A stretch of 58,264 nucleotides of DNA from Acidobacteriota bacterium (GTDB lineage: Bacteria > Acidobacteriota > Terriglobia > Terriglobales > Acidobacteriaceae). The position numbers were made by a program, and so were the translations under genes. The stretch covers positions 1 to 58,264 of the forward strand of contig QIBC01000055.1 of assembly GCA_003225215.1 (NCBI GenBank). The letters are read 5' to 3'. How positions within the stretch are numbered: the first letter of the stretch is position 1; every line of letters starts with the position of its first letter. Below the pieces are notes generated by a model that saw only the letters and a program-made list of their open reading frames with translations, was not told the DNA's origin and did not search any database. Below, in pieces: positions 8,043 to 16,756 of this stretch.

Positions 8043-8729
8043 TCAATGGCAAGAAGTGGTGTCCTGATATTGGCCTCCAGTCAGCATCGTCCCGAGAAAT
8101 TGATTACAGCTTACGATTTTCTGATATTCCGAATCCTTCTCGAGAGCATCTGGAGTGAGCGAGTAATTTGCTGAGCTCATGGACTTGCGCGCATCCACGA
8201 GTTTGCGTTTCCACTGATCGACCTGATTGAAGTTGTTGGTCAACAACTGCAGAGCCTGCCGGTCTGAGTGACTTGAGGCGTCTACGCTAGCTAGCCGAAG
8301 CCCTTCGGCTGCGCGATCATGCAGAACTACAATCCGGCTACCGTCTCCAGGTATGCCTCTTTGAATGGCGTAAGCCAACTTGGTGTGCCAATCCTTGATG
8401 AGAGCCAGGTCTTGAACAGCCGAAGTCATGAACGGTCGCGTCATTCCTTCATTAGGCGGCGTGCTGTCGGGAACAGTCGCGGCGGCAGACGAAGGGAGTG
8501 TCAAAATGATCTGCTCTCCGCGAAAGCTCACTGAACCGTTGCCGATGCGGGCAAGCGACTCGAGGTCAATGAAGGATTGGTTATTGATTCGGTAAATCAC
8601 AGCTTTTCCGCTCTGGCCGTTTATGACCAACGTACGCGTCTGCAGTTCGGACTGCGCGACCGCAACTGGCAGGAGCGCCATAACTGTGGTCGCGGAAATC
8701 AACGCCCTTCTATTGTGAACGCAACACAC
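8043..8729 (-). CDS. Secreted hypothetical protein with a stalk-like N-terminal domain
   Basis: 228 aa if started at the GTG at 8729, which has GGAGG 7 bases upstream; a longer in-frame ATG start at 8792 lacks this. The N-terminus is a signal peptide ending ALLPVAVAQ. Residues about 30-80 (TLVINGQSGKAVIYRINNQS, then FIDLESLARIGNGSVSFRG) resemble the copper-amine-oxidase N-terminal 'stalk' repeat, which is usually a surface or protein-binding module. The rest is helical, with no known catalytic motif; the end is Cys- and His-containing (SCNQFLG, then TTSCH). No operon partner. The function is unknown. Confidence 0.65.
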   Translation of the reverse strand: MCCVHNRRALISATTVMALLPVAVAQSELQTRTLVINGQSGKAVIYRINNQSFIDLESLARIGNGSVSFRGEQIILTLPSSAAATVPDSTPPNEGMTRPFMTSAVQDLALIKDWHTKLAYAIQRGIPGDGSRIVVLHDRAAEGLRLASVDASSHSDRQALQLLTNNFNQVDQWKRKLVDARKSMSSANYSLTPDALEKDSEYQKIVSCNQFLGTMLTGGQYQDTTSCH

Positions 8730-9160
8730 GAACGCACCTCCTGCCGTTGCCGCAAGCCACACCCGCGACACCAACAAACGCCGCGACAGCAACTACATCG
8801 GATGAATCGAAGTCTGTGAACTGGCAAAAAAGGTAGGTCGCCCGTCCTTTAAGGGGATGTCAACCACAAAAGACTGCTGTCGGTGCAAGCTTCGACGAGA
8901 CTGCGAACATTCCAGGTTTGGTTCTGTCGTTCTGAAGTCGTACAGGCCATCGTGGACACGCGGCAGCGACGTTCCTGCTGGCTGCACGACCTGCTCGCTA
9001 AACGCGCTTTTCCCTCGAGGGCTGTCGTATCTTGACGCTTGTTGCTGGATGACGGAAGGCATATGTTCCACGCGGCATTTATAAGCTCCTCCGCGGGGGC
9101 AGCGCTTTCTCTCTCCTCCAAGAAGCCGGGTCGCCGGGTCTTCTTGGTCTAGGGGGTTGT

Positions 9161-9610
9161 TTGGAAACATCAGCATCAACCATTCGGGTTCTTGTAGTAG
9201 ATGATTGCGAATCTTGGCGTTGTTTTGTTTCTGCCAATCTTCAGAAAGACTTGGAATTGCGCCTCGTCGCTGAAGCATCGGACGGCCTGGAGGCAGTTCA
9301 GAAGGCCGAAGAGCTGCAACCGGACTTGATCCTCCTGGATCTTGGTCTTCCAAAGCTGAATGGGATCGAGGCTGCTGGGCGCATTCGCAGACTCTCTCCG
9401 GAATCTAAAATCGTCTTCTTGAGCGAAAATCGTTCTTCCGAAATCGCAACGGACGCTCTGCGTGCGTCCGGTGGCGCCTACGTCGTCAAGTCCGATGCGG
9501 AAAGAGATCTATTAGCCGGGATTGCGGCGGTTCTCGAGGGCAAGCAGTTTGTCAGCAGCAGTCTGGCTTCTCACGTAGTTGTGCATCCTCCCTCCGAAAA
9601 GATCCCATAG
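9161..9610 (+). CDS. Stand-alone response regulator receiver protein
   Basis: 149 aa with a TTG start at 9161 preceded by a G-rich ribosome binding site (AGGGGG). The protein is a single CheY-like receiver domain: acidic pair in VLVVDDCES near residue 14, phospho-acceptor Asp in LILLDLGLPKLNG near 57, and the conserved Lys in AYVVKSDAE near 108. No DNA-binding domain follows; only about 25 residues remain. It closely resembles the receiver at 44884-45285 (both have GxAYVVKS). No kinase gene is next to it, so its partner is unknown; the two HisKA_3-type kinases in the window are candidates. It probably passes phosphate or binds partner proteins rather than DNA. Confidence 0.85.
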   Translation: METSASTIRVLVVDDCESWRCFVSANLQKDLELRLVAEASDGLEAVQKAEELQPDLILLDLGLPKLNGIEAAGRIRRLSPESKIVFLSENRSSEIATDALRASGGAYVVKSDAERDLLAGIAAVLEGKQFVSSSLASHVVVHPPSEKIP

Positions 9611-9879
9611 GACTGTACGATCGTTCTTGAAAGTTGCTTGGCCAATAAGGTTGCTTTGCCGAAACGACACCATGCGCACGGCAACATGATGCGAATGGCG
9701 AGCATGACTCATCACTCAAGCCAAAATGGTTTTCCCGTAATGGCGGATATGTCCATGGATTGCGCCCGCAGGGATCCAGCAGGCTGCCCTTGTACGAGGA
9801 TGCGCGCGGCTGCACAGCTTAAGAGTGCCGTGCACCTCACCTGACTGCTGACCGCTTCACCGCTCAAGAATTCTAAACA

Positions 9880-9895
9880 CTGGTAGAGTTGCCAG
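9880..9895. promoter_or_regulatory. Palindrome CTGGTA-GAGT-TGCCAG
   Basis: A member of the CTGTCA-N4-TGACAG/TGCCAG family, about 235 bases upstream of the DUF481 gene. The arms match as an inverted repeat at five of six positions. Confidence 0.4.
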
Positions 9896-9941
9896 TATCT
9901 GCCCCGCGCTTTTGCCACTAAATCTGAATTGGGAACTTGAG

Positions 9942-9991
9942 GAATCGATTACAAGTTCCCGCTGAGCTACTTGGCGGCCACGCGCTCAGGC
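9942..9991. repeat. Imperfect 50-base repeat, copy 2, tRNA-like on minus strand
   Basis: Shares GAATCGATTACAAG and CGCGCTCAGGC with 5227-5276. Read on the minus strand it contains GCCGCCAAGTAGCTCAG then CTTGTAATC, like the acceptor, D-stem and anticodon parts of a tRNA-Thr(TGT). The D-loop is shortened and no proper T-arm or cloverleaf closes, so it is not a functional tRNA. Confidence 0.4.
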
Positions 9992-10130
9992 GCGCCAACC
10001 CGGAAAAATGCAGACACGGCCTTGCAGATCATGGCTGAGGAAGACTCGCGCCTTTTGCGGAAAACGAAGATCAAGAAGCGATGGCACATCTCTATCCTCA
10101 CCACTTACGCCGAACACCTGGAGCACCCAA

Positions 10131-11192
10131 ATGACGCAATACACTCCCCGGGCCGCGATTCGCTTTCCTCCTCTGCTGCTGCTGCTGCTTCTCTCTTGTC
10201 TTCCCGCGAATGCCAAGCGGCGCGACATTGTAGTGATGAAGAACGGAGATCGAATTACCGGAGAGGTAAAGAAGCTCGAGCAGGGAGTTTTGTATATCGA
10301 ACCTGAATATGTTTCCAGTGCCTTCGGAATCAATTGGAACGAGGTAGCGACGATTCAGAGCGCTGCCGGCTATCAAGTCGTCCTCAAGAATGGTGATCAT
10401 CTCGCCGGGATCATCGAGAAGGTCTCGGCCGACGATTCCCCGGACGCAGATTTCAAGATTCGCAGTGACGACCATGAAGTCAGCACCCCCGCAGCGAGTG
10501 TCGTTGAAATCAAATCGAAGGAAGCGAGCTTCTGGGACCAACTCACGGGCGCAATCGACCTGGGCTACAACTTCACCAGCGGCAACGATCAGACCCAAGT
10601 CAGCACTAGCGCAAACGCCGCTTATCTGAGCACGAAGTGGTCCACTGGGGTGTCGCTTACTACTTCTTTCAGCGGTCAATCGGGCGCTTCCAAGACAAAT
10701 CTGTGGGAGGGAACGACCTATGGAGAGCGTTTTCTCAATCGAAATTCATCTTTGATAGGACTGGCTGACTTTCTGCATAGCTCCCAACAGGAGTTGAATC
10801 TTCGCACTACTCTCGGCGGCGGCTATAGCCGTTACTGGGTTCGCACCAACCGGGCGCAGTTTCAGGGTATCTTTGGCCTTGTTCATACGAACGAAACTTT
10901 CGAGTCGACACTCAGCCATCCCACACAACAGAACGTGGAGGCGTTACTCGGGGTTAAGTACCAATTATTTCGCTTCTCCCGGTATTCACTGACTTCCCAG
11001 TTACTTTCCTTCCCCGGACTCTCCGATACCGGGCGTCTGAGAATTGGTGCGAAGGCAACGTTTTCAGTGAAGCTGGTCAACAACTTTCATACTGAGTTTT
11101 CATTCTGGGACAACTTCGACTCTCGTCCTCCAATAAGCACGGCGAAGCGAAATGAACTTGGCCTGACCAATTCCTTGGGATGGACGTTCTAG
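10131..11192 (+). CDS. DUF481 outer-membrane beta-barrel protein
   Basis: 353 aa. The ATG at 10131 has GGAG upstream and yields a strong signal peptide (RFPPLLLLLLLSCLPANA). Residues about 25-125 contain two SH3-like repeats (VMKNGDRITGEVKKLEQG, then VVLKNGDHLAGIIEKV). The rest is a DUF481 barrel beginning DLGYNFTSGNDQTQ and closing with LTNSLGWTF, with a terminal Phe as expected for an outer-membrane barrel. DUF481 proteins are probable outer-membrane channels or salt-stress-induced proteins of uncertain substrate. The stop is one base from the start of the patatin gene, so the two are almost certainly co-translated. This suggests joint outer-membrane work. Confidence 0.85.
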   Translation: MTQYTPRAAIRFPPLLLLLLLSCLPANAKRRDIVVMKNGDRITGEVKKLEQGVLYIEPEYVSSAFGINWNEVATIQSAAGYQVVLKNGDHLAGIIEKVSADDSPDADFKIRSDDHEVSTPAASVVEIKSKEASFWDQLTGAIDLGYNFTSGNDQTQVSTSANAAYLSTKWSTGVSLTTSFSGQSGASKTNLWEGTTYGERFLNRNSSLIGLADFLHSSQQELNLRTTLGGGYSRYWVRTNRAQFQGIFGLVHTNETFESTLSHPTQQNVEALLGVKYQLFRFSRYSLTSQLLSFPGLSDTGRLRIGAKATFSVKLVNNFHTEFSFWDNFDSRPPISTAKRNELGLTNSLGWTF

Positions 11193-11193
11193 C

Positions 11194-13395
11194 ATGAGGC
11201 GTCTCTTTCCAGTGCTCACACTCTTTGCCGCGATGGGCGTCTGCGTGGCGCAGGATCTGTCTGCGCCCGGCAGCGCGGCTCTGGGAAATCGTCCTAAGAT
11301 TGGGCTTGTTCTTGAAGGCGGATCGGCGCTTGGGCTCGCCCATATGGGCGTGATTTCCTGGCTGGAAGAACATCACATTCCCATCAGCTACGTTGCCGGA
11401 ACCAGTATGGGCGGACTGGTTGGCGGCATGTACGCTACCGGAAAGTCGCCCGCAGAGATGCACGAACTGGTGGATCACGTTCCTTGGGGAGAAGTGCTGC
11501 GCGGTGAGACTCCCTTCCGCGATCTCGACTATCGAAGGAAAGAGGACAAGCGAGACTATCCCAACAGCCTGGAATTTGGGTTGAAACACGGGGTTCGTTT
11601 TCCCGAAGGATTCAATGCAGGACATCAGGTCGGGCTTATCCTCGATCGCATCGCTCTTCCCTATTCGGGAGTCAAGAGCTTCGACGATCTCCCGATTCCC
11701 TTTGCCTGTGTCGCCTCCGATCTTCTCTCGGGGAAAGAATATGTTTTTCGCAAGGGATCACTGGCCACTGCGCTGCGCTCCACGATGTCGCTCCCTGGAG
11801 TATTCAGCCCGGTTCGAACTGACGATCACATCTTCGCCGACGGCGGAATTCTCAATAATCTTCCCACCGACGTCGCCAAAGCCATGGGTGCAGACATTGT
11901 GGTCGCTGTTCACTTGCAGGTGAAAAAGTTAGATCCTGCCGAATCTCTATCGTCGGTCGGCGTGCTTGGCCGGAGCGTCTCAGTAGTGGTAGCAACAACG
12001 GAGCTGCGCGGGATGGAAAGGGCGGACATCCTGATCACCGTGGATTTGTCGGCTTACGACTCACTCGATTACGAAAAGAGCGTGGAGATCAGTAAGCTCG
12101 GATACGAGGCCACGCAAGCCAAGGCCACGATACTAAGCACTCTAAGCGTGGACGACGCAACCTGGCAGCGTTACGTGGCTGAACGCCAGAGTCGCCTGCG
12201 CACTGCTCCGGTTCCGCAGTTCGTTGAAGTTACCGGAACAAAGCCGGAAGCTGCCCGCGAAATAGAGAAGGCTCTGATATCGGATGTAAACAAGCCGGTC
12301 GACAGCGATACGATTGATCGCAAGCTCACAAATCTCACCGGAGTCGGACGCTACTCACGGCTTTCCTACAGCATGACGGAAAGAAACGACCAGCCGGGAC
12401 TCCTCATTCGGGCCGACGAGAAACAGTATGGTCCGCCCTTCGTGCAGCCGCTGATTGTGATCGATGGATCGGAGTACAACAACGTTAGCTTTACCATGGG
12501 TGCGCGAATTACCTTCTTTGATGTCGGCGGTTTTCGGTCGGAATGGCGCAACGATGTCAGGCTTGGCTTCGTGAATGGAATTCGATCAGAGTATTATCAT
12601 CCTTTGACGGCAACGTCTCATTGGTTCGTGGCGCCGCGCGGATTTGCCGATTCATCACTATTCGACATCTATTCAAAGGATACGCAACTTGCCGAGTATC
12701 GCCACCGCCAGGCAGGTGGCGCTCTGGATTTTGGCTACCAAATCAACCGCAGCTCCGAAATTCGCTTAAGCTACGAGGGTTCAACCCAGAGATACTCGCC
12801 CCAGATCGGAAATCCCAATCTTCTTCCCACCGTCACCGGCCGCCAGGGCATCAGCAGCATTCGGTACTCGCTGATTGGAGTGGATAGGCCGACAGTGCCG
12901 CGCAGTGGCGTGCTGGCAGATTTTCGTACTGCCTGGTTTGACGCAAATCCTGCAGCAACTTCCGGCTTTCCACTTTCCGAGTTGCAGATGGCTGTATTCA
13001 AGCGGCTCAGTAAGCCCTCTTCTATATTCTTTACGGCTGCAGGAGGTACAACCTTCAGCTACAGCCACACCGGCGTCCCTCCGTTTGCACTCGGAGGAAT
13101 TCGAGATTTGGCTGCTTACGGCACCAATGAATTCCTCACCAATCGGTACTTTCTGTTCCGGGCGGGTTACATCCGGAAGCTGGGGGAACTTCCAACCTTT
13201 ATGGGAAAAGATATCGACTTCATTGGAACCTATGAAATCGGAAAAGCATACGGACTATCCAACGCGTCGCGGCTTCCCAACGACGGCGTTGCGGGAATCG
13301 TGATCAACACCATCTTCGGGCCGGTCCTGGCGGGAGGAGCGTATGGCGACACTGGCCATCACAAATTCTTCTTTGGCCTCGGGCGAATCTTCTAA
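11194..13395 (+). CDS. Patatin-like phospholipase with POTRA and BamA-like barrel (type Vd-like)
   Basis: 733 aa. Signal peptide (FPVLTLFAAMGVCVAQ). The patatin domain (about 30-330) has the oxyanion block VLEGGSALGLAHMGV, the nucleophile elbow GTSMGG near residue 70 and the catalytic Asp in ADGGILNNLP near 216. A POTRA-like segment follows (VEVTGTKPEAAREIEKAL near 345). The remainder is a surface-antigen/Omp85-type barrel ending in GLGRIF. This order matches PlpD/type Vd autotransporters, in which a lipid hydrolase is secreted or displayed by its own barrel. Expected activity is phospholipase A. The gene starts one base after the DUF481 stop, implying translational coupling. No promoter is visible between them. 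Confidence 0.9.
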   Translation: MRRLFPVLTLFAAMGVCVAQDLSAPGSAALGNRPKIGLVLEGGSALGLAHMGVISWLEEHHIPISYVAGTSMGGLVGGMYATGKSPAEMHELVDHVPWGEVLRGETPFRDLDYRRKEDKRDYPNSLEFGLKHGVRFPEGFNAGHQVGLILDRIALPYSGVKSFDDLPIPFACVASDLLSGKEYVFRKGSLATALRSTMSLPGVFSPVRTDDHIFADGGILNNLPTDVAKAMGADIVVAVHLQVKKLDPAESLSSVGVLGRSVSVVVATTELRGMERADILITVDLSAYDSLDYEKSVEISKLGYEATQAKATILSTLSVDDATWQRYVAERQSRLRTAPVPQFVEVTGTKPEAAREIEKALISDVNKPVDSDTIDRKLTNLTGVGRYSRLSYSMTERNDQPGLLIRADEKQYGPPFVQPLIVIDGSEYNNVSFTMGARITFFDVGGFRSEWRNDVRLGFVNGIRSEYYHPLTATSHWFVAPRGFADSSLFDIYSKDTQLAEYRHRQAGGALDFGYQINRSSEIRLSYEGSTQRYSPQIGNPNLLPTVTGRQGISSIRYSLIGVDRPTVPRSGVLADFRTAWFDANPAATSGFPLSELQMAVFKRLSKPSSIFFTAAGGTTFSYSHTGVPPFALGGIRDLAAYGTNEFLTNRYFLFRAGYIRKLGELPTFMGKDIDFIGTYEIGKAYGLSNASRLPNDGVAGIVINTIFGPVLAGGAYGDTGHHKFFFGLGRIF

Positions 13396-13456
13396 GAATT
13401 ATCTGAGTTCGTCCCTGTTCTTGCTTTGGCGTTCTTTCTGAGACCTGGTTCCCGCA

Positions 13457-14069
13457 TCAACTCGCCTTCTGAGCCTTTGCCTCCGCTTGTTCCTTGGTTC
13501 CTGTCGAACGCTCCGGCGGATACGGGATAGTTCCCCGCAATTTTGCAAGAGTCTGCGGAGAAATGTCGGGAAATGGATTCTCGCTGTTGCTTTGCCAAGC
13601 CCGAACCATAGTCTCGGCATCAGCGACTCTTTTCGCATCGACAGCTTGTTTCTTCGATGCGGGAATGGGAGTAGAGCATCTCGCGAACTTGGCCTATCAC
13701 GCACCGTACTTGCGTGAGCGAGGTTTCATAGCTGAGCACGAGAGTTGTCCACAGCAGAGATTTCTGTCTGCGGCACGTTTTCGATGCCGATCTGAGCGAG
13801 CATGCCATTGGGGAACGACATTTGCGTGCCTTCTCTGGCGCGCACGATAAGCGAGCGCAGTCCGATCTCCTGCACGGTAATGTATTTCAAGAAGTTAAAC
13901 ACCGTCCCACGTGGCGTCTGGCGGTGAAGAGTGTCGGCAGGAACTGCAGGCTGTGTCGCCTGTGGTGCCGCTGTCGACGGGATGCCGGGAATTTGTGAAG
14001 AGCCAGGCAAGCACGCGAATAGAAGACTAACGCGCACCACCAAATGCGTTTGAGCTGAACAAACTTCAT
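13457..14069 (-). pseudogene. Decayed MscS-type mechanosensitive channel gene
   Basis: Pieces of one MscS-family protein appear in order on the minus strand in different frames. From the ATG at 14069 there is a signal-like start (KFVQLKRIWWCALVF), then TPRGTVFNFLKYI. The membrane part is missing, and the text jumps to EIGLRSLIVRAREGTQMSF and PNGMLAQIGIENV (the MscS beta-domain loop). A frameshift leads to ETSLTQVRCVIGQVREML and YSHSRIEE. A further break leads to the tail AETMVRAWQSNSENPFPD and LRGTIPYPPE, ending with TGA at 13457. At least two frameshifts and one large internal deletion make it non-functional. The fragments are recognisable as family knowledge; the decay is read directly. Confidence 0.8.
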
Positions 14070-14106
14070 TTGTATGCCATCGTTTCTGTGAGCCGATTTC
14101 GGCGTC

Positions 14107-14250
14107 TCAGTTCACGCATCTTCGGATTTGCGGTGAGTTTGCGTGGCGATGATCAGACGCACTGGCGTCGATCAAAGCCTGTGATTCGGGACGAGGCTTC
14201 TGCGCCCCTAAAGCAGGAGCGCTGTTCAGTGTTCGCAGAGTGGACTCCAT
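14107..14250 (-). CDS. Possible small ORF with strong ribosome binding site
   Basis: 47 codons from the ATG at 14250, preceded by GGAGGAGG about 9 bases upstream. The product (starting MESTLRTLNSAPALG) is polar, with no signal peptide, membrane segment or family I recognise. It stops 38 bases before the start of the decayed MscS gene on the same strand. The strong ribosome binding site is the only support; it may be a leader peptide or chance. Confidence 0.25.
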   Translation of the reverse strand: MESTLRTLNSAPALGAQKPRPESQALIDASASDHRHANSPQIRRCVN

Positions 14251-14420
14251 GCTGGTAATCCTCCTCCGTCTAACCGCTTCTCCTTATCGCTCGCGGCCAA
14301 ACTAGCATGTTAGGAGAGAGAAGCGTTGTGTTCCAACTGTTAGAAGAAACAAGTACTCAGCGGAAAGCGGCGTTTGGGAGTTCCGCTTGCAGGAATCGAA
14401 GATCAGGTTGTCAAGGCTTG

Positions 14421-14436
14421 CTGCAAGTTCTGACAG
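14421..14436. promoter_or_regulatory. Site CTGCAA-GTTC-TGACAG
   Basis: A variant of the recurrent palindrome, about 250 bases upstream of the Spy-like gene at 14685. The right arm is perfect and the left arm matches at four of six. Confidence 0.35.
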
Positions 14437-14502
14437 TTCCGAATCGATATGCTGACGAGCATTATGTTTGAAACAGTACGCTTTGTCTCTCCTGTGCCTC
14501 CT

Positions 14503-14536
14503 GGTGCGTCGTAATTCATCGCGACGCACCGTTTTT
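14503..14536 (+). terminator. Strong hairpin with T-run
   Basis: GGTGCGTCG (14503-14511) and CGACGCACC (14522-14530) form a perfect 9-bp stem around 10 bases, followed by GTTTTT. It looks like a Rho-independent terminator for plus-strand transcription, yet no plus-strand gene ends near it; the preceding 250 bases have no convincing ORF. Confidence 0.65.
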
Positions 14537-14550
14537 CGTTTCGATCCAGA

Positions 14551-14566
14551 CCAGCAGTTTTGACAG
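14551..14566. promoter_or_regulatory. Site CCAGCA-GTTT-TGACAG
   Basis: Sixteen bases identical to 39470-39485. Located about 120 bases before the Spy-like gene at 14685. The right arm is the perfect TGACAG of the recurrent palindrome; the left arm is diverged. Confidence 0.45.
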
Positions 14567-14684
14567 GTTCACTCCTTCCGAACTACTAGCAAGATGAGCA
14601 CAGCGTCAGCCATGCTGGTGCTGCCATGGTCTTAGATCGAACGCTTCAGATTGGGCAATCGGCGGAATTGTGGAGGACACTCAC

Positions 14685-15227
14685 TTGAAGAAACAGATAT
14701 TCCTGTGGCGCTTCTTCCTCCTGTTGCTCGTCTTCTGCTCGCTCATTTTGGTGCAGGGAAGAGCGCAATCGCGAAACGCACAAAAGCAATCCCCACAAGC
14801 CGCGGACGCAAAGGAGAAGAACGTCAAGGAGTACGTTGAACTCTTGCGGACTGACGTTCGGCAGCAAAAAGCTCAGATTCTGGGCGCCGTGATGCAGTTC
14901 GATGTCGATCAGGCGGCGAAGTTTTGGCCCATCTACAACGACTATGACGCGGAATTAACCAAACTCAACAACTTGAGACTCGCAAACATACAGGAATACG
15001 CGAAGCACTATAGCGATCTTACGGACGCTAAAGCAGACGAACTCATTCAAAAGGCTTTGGATTATCGCAAGCAGCGTGCCGATCTTCTCGCGAAGGCCTA
15101 TGGCCGCGTTAAAGCTTCTTTGGGAGCAGTCGAGGCTGCGCGATTCCTGCAGGTTGAAGATCAGTTGCTGCTGATTATTGATCTCCAGATTCAGTCGTCA
15201 TTACCGATCATTGCGCAAGGTTCGTGA
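14685..15227 (+). CDS. Small secreted helical protein (Spy/LTXXQ-like)
   Basis: 180 aa. A TTG start at 14685 is chosen because GGAGG lies 8 bases upstream and it opens a textbook signal peptide (KKQIFLWRFFLLLLVFCSLIL). The mature protein is almost wholly helical and charged (EYVELLRTDVRQQKAQILG, FWPIYNDYDAELTKLNN, DYRKQRADLLAKAYGRV). It resembles periplasmic Spy/CpxP-type chaperone-like helical proteins, without their exact LTxxQ signature. Envelope stress chaperoning is a plausible but unproven role. It leads a tight three-gene set with the Gly-zipper and DUF4136 proteins (23 and 77 bases apart), all exported. Two variants of the recurrent palindrome lie upstream. Confidence 0.65.
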   Translation: MKKQIFLWRFFLLLLVFCSLILVQGRAQSRNAQKQSPQAADAKEKNVKEYVELLRTDVRQQKAQILGAVMQFDVDQAAKFWPIYNDYDAELTKLNNLRLANIQEYAKHYSDLTDAKADELIQKALDYRKQRADLLAKAYGRVKASLGAVEAARFLQVEDQLLLIIDLQIQSSLPIIAQGS

Positions 15228-15250
15228 ATTCTGCGAGGAAGGATTTAGCG

Positions 15251-15850
15251 ATGCGACATGCGGGCATTCGGGTAGCAGTTGTGATAGCTGCGTTGACGAT
15301 AGTCTTCGTGCAAGCCATGGCTCAGAAAGCGGCAAAGACTTCCATTCCTGCCGGGACGCGCGTTCTGATCCGCATGATTGACTCGATGGATTCGAGCAAG
15401 CAAAAAGCCGGAGATCGCTTCACTGCCAGCCTTGAGACAAATCTTCAGGTCGATGACCGCGTCATCGCGCCCAGGGGCACGAAGGTGTATGGGCGGCTGA
15501 CAAACGCGAAGTCAGCAGGGAGGATGTCGGGTGCTGGTGAGTTAACGCTGGAGTTGACCGACATAGTGATTAACGGCACAGCCTACCCTCTCGTCACCAG
15601 TACGTATGAAGTGCGCTCAGAAGGCAAAGGTAAGAAAACGACGCGGAGAATCCTGGGGGGGGCTGGACTGGGAGCGCTGATCGGCGGAATTGCAGGCGGA
15701 GGCACCGGCGCTGCAATCGGAGTTGCCGCCGGCGCGGCAGGTGGCACTGCAGTGGCGGCAGCGAAAGGCGGCAAGCAGGTGCAAGTGCAAAGCGAGGCCC
15801 TGCTCGAGTTTCGACTCGAGCATGCAACGAAACTGCCTGTCGCGAGCTAA
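15251..15850 (+). CDS. Secreted protein with glycine-zipper segment
   Basis: 199 aa. The ATG at 15251 has AGGAAGGA upstream and a signal peptide (VAVVIAALTIVFVQAMAQ). Residues about 30-125 are a beta-rich domain (PAGTRVLIRMIDSMDS, RVIAPRGTKVYGRLTNAK) found in many Acidobacteriota envelope proteins. Residues about 135-180 form a Gly/Ala zipper (GGAGLGALIGGIAGGG, then AIGVAAGAAGG) that can insert in or pack against a membrane. The protein probably sits at the envelope; its biochemical role is unknown. It is the second gene of the three-gene exported set. Confidence 0.75.
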   Translation: MRHAGIRVAVVIAALTIVFVQAMAQKAAKTSIPAGTRVLIRMIDSMDSSKQKAGDRFTASLETNLQVDDRVIAPRGTKVYGRLTNAKSAGRMSGAGELTLELTDIVINGTAYPLVTSTYEVRSEGKGKKTTRRILGGAGLGALIGGIAGGGTGAAIGVAAGAAGGTAVAAAKGGKQVQVQSEALLEFRLEHATKLPVAS

Positions 15851-15927
15851 ATGCGATCTAGCGCCGACTTCCAACCTTGAGGCTCTGGGGCTGAGAGTTT
15901 ATTGAAATCTTTAATTGGAGAAATGGT

Positions 15928-16491
15928 ATGTCGAGAAATTCACTTTGGTTTGCGGCGATCCTGATCACCGCAACTTCCATTTTCGCGCAGGACGTTCGTT
16001 ACAACTTCGATAAGAATGCAGACTTTACTAAGTTCAAGACATATAAGTGGGTGCCAATCAAGGACGCCCAACCGATAAATCAAATCGTAGAAAGGCAGAT
16101 TCAGACTGCCATCGATGCGCAGCTCACACAAAAAGGATTGAGCAAACTCGACACCGATAAAGCTGATCTGTATATCGGATACCAGACTGCGATTGGAACG
16201 GAAAAGCAGTTCAACTCCTACAGTACAGACTGGGGATACGGTGGAGGCTGGGGTCGGGGCGGATGGTATGGCGGGGGCATGGGAAGCAGCATGACAACCG
16301 GTTCAACAACCACCATCTATACGGGTCAATTGGCCCTCGACATGTACGACTCAAGCAACCACTCACTGGTCTGGCGAGGAGCAGCCAGCAAGACGCTCGA
16401 TCCCAAGGCTAAGCCTGATAAACAGGAGAAGAACCTCAATAAGGCGGTGGCTAAGCTTTTGAAGAATTATCCACCGAAAGTAAAAAGCTAA
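15928..16491 (+). CDS. DUF4136 domain protein, secreted
   Basis: 187 aa. Signal peptide SLWFAAILITATSIFAQ. The DUF4136 pattern is clear: an opening VRYNFDKNADFTKFKTYKW near residue 25, then ADLYIGYQTAIG near 84, a Gly/Trp/Tyr-rich loop (GYGGGWGRGGWYGGG), a TGQLALDMYDSSNHSLVWRG strand near 140, and a C-terminal helix (NKAVAKLLKNYPP). Family members are exported, often lipoproteins; this one lacks a lipobox. Function is not known. It has its own ribosome binding site (GGAG before the ATG) but follows the Gly-zipper gene by 77 bases and is probably co-transcribed. Confidence 0.85.
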   Translation: MSRNSLWFAAILITATSIFAQDVRYNFDKNADFTKFKTYKWVPIKDAQPINQIVERQIQTAIDAQLTQKGLSKLDTDKADLYIGYQTAIGTEKQFNSYSTDWGYGGGWGRGGWYGGGMGSSMTTGSTTTIYTGQLALDMYDSSNHSLVWRGAASKTLDPKAKPDKQEKNLNKAVAKLLKNYPPKVKS

Positions 16492-16756
16492 GCGCGCGTA
16501 CTTTGCAATTGCTCTTCAGTGTTCACAGCGACTGGACCATAAGAGAAAAACGCGTCGTCGCCGAACGAACTTGCCGCAAACCGCGGATTGGCCGTTCGAG
16601 AGTGCAAGAGAGAGGCGAAGATAGATCGATTTATCTTCGCCGAGAATTCGCCATAGGCAGTTCCGAGTAGGTCCGCCAGGCAGAAACTCAGTCATCCCCA
16701 TAAAGAGCGTCTAATCGCAAAATTTACATTTCCGCCGAACTGTCGCCACGGACCAA

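Noticed and set aside
8793-9353. A 186-codon frame on the minus strand opposite the receiver gene
   Set aside because: It overlaps a clear receiver domain and its translation has no recognisable domain.
9638-9844. A short plus-strand frame rich in Met, His and Cys (for example HHAHGNMMRMASMTHH), suggesting a metal-binding peptide
   Set aside because: TTG start without a ribosome binding site, no signal peptide, and no family I recognise; likely chance composition.
9925-9985. A tRNA-Thr gene on the minus strand
   Set aside because: The D-loop and T-arm are incomplete and no cloverleaf closes; kept only as a tRNA-like repeat.
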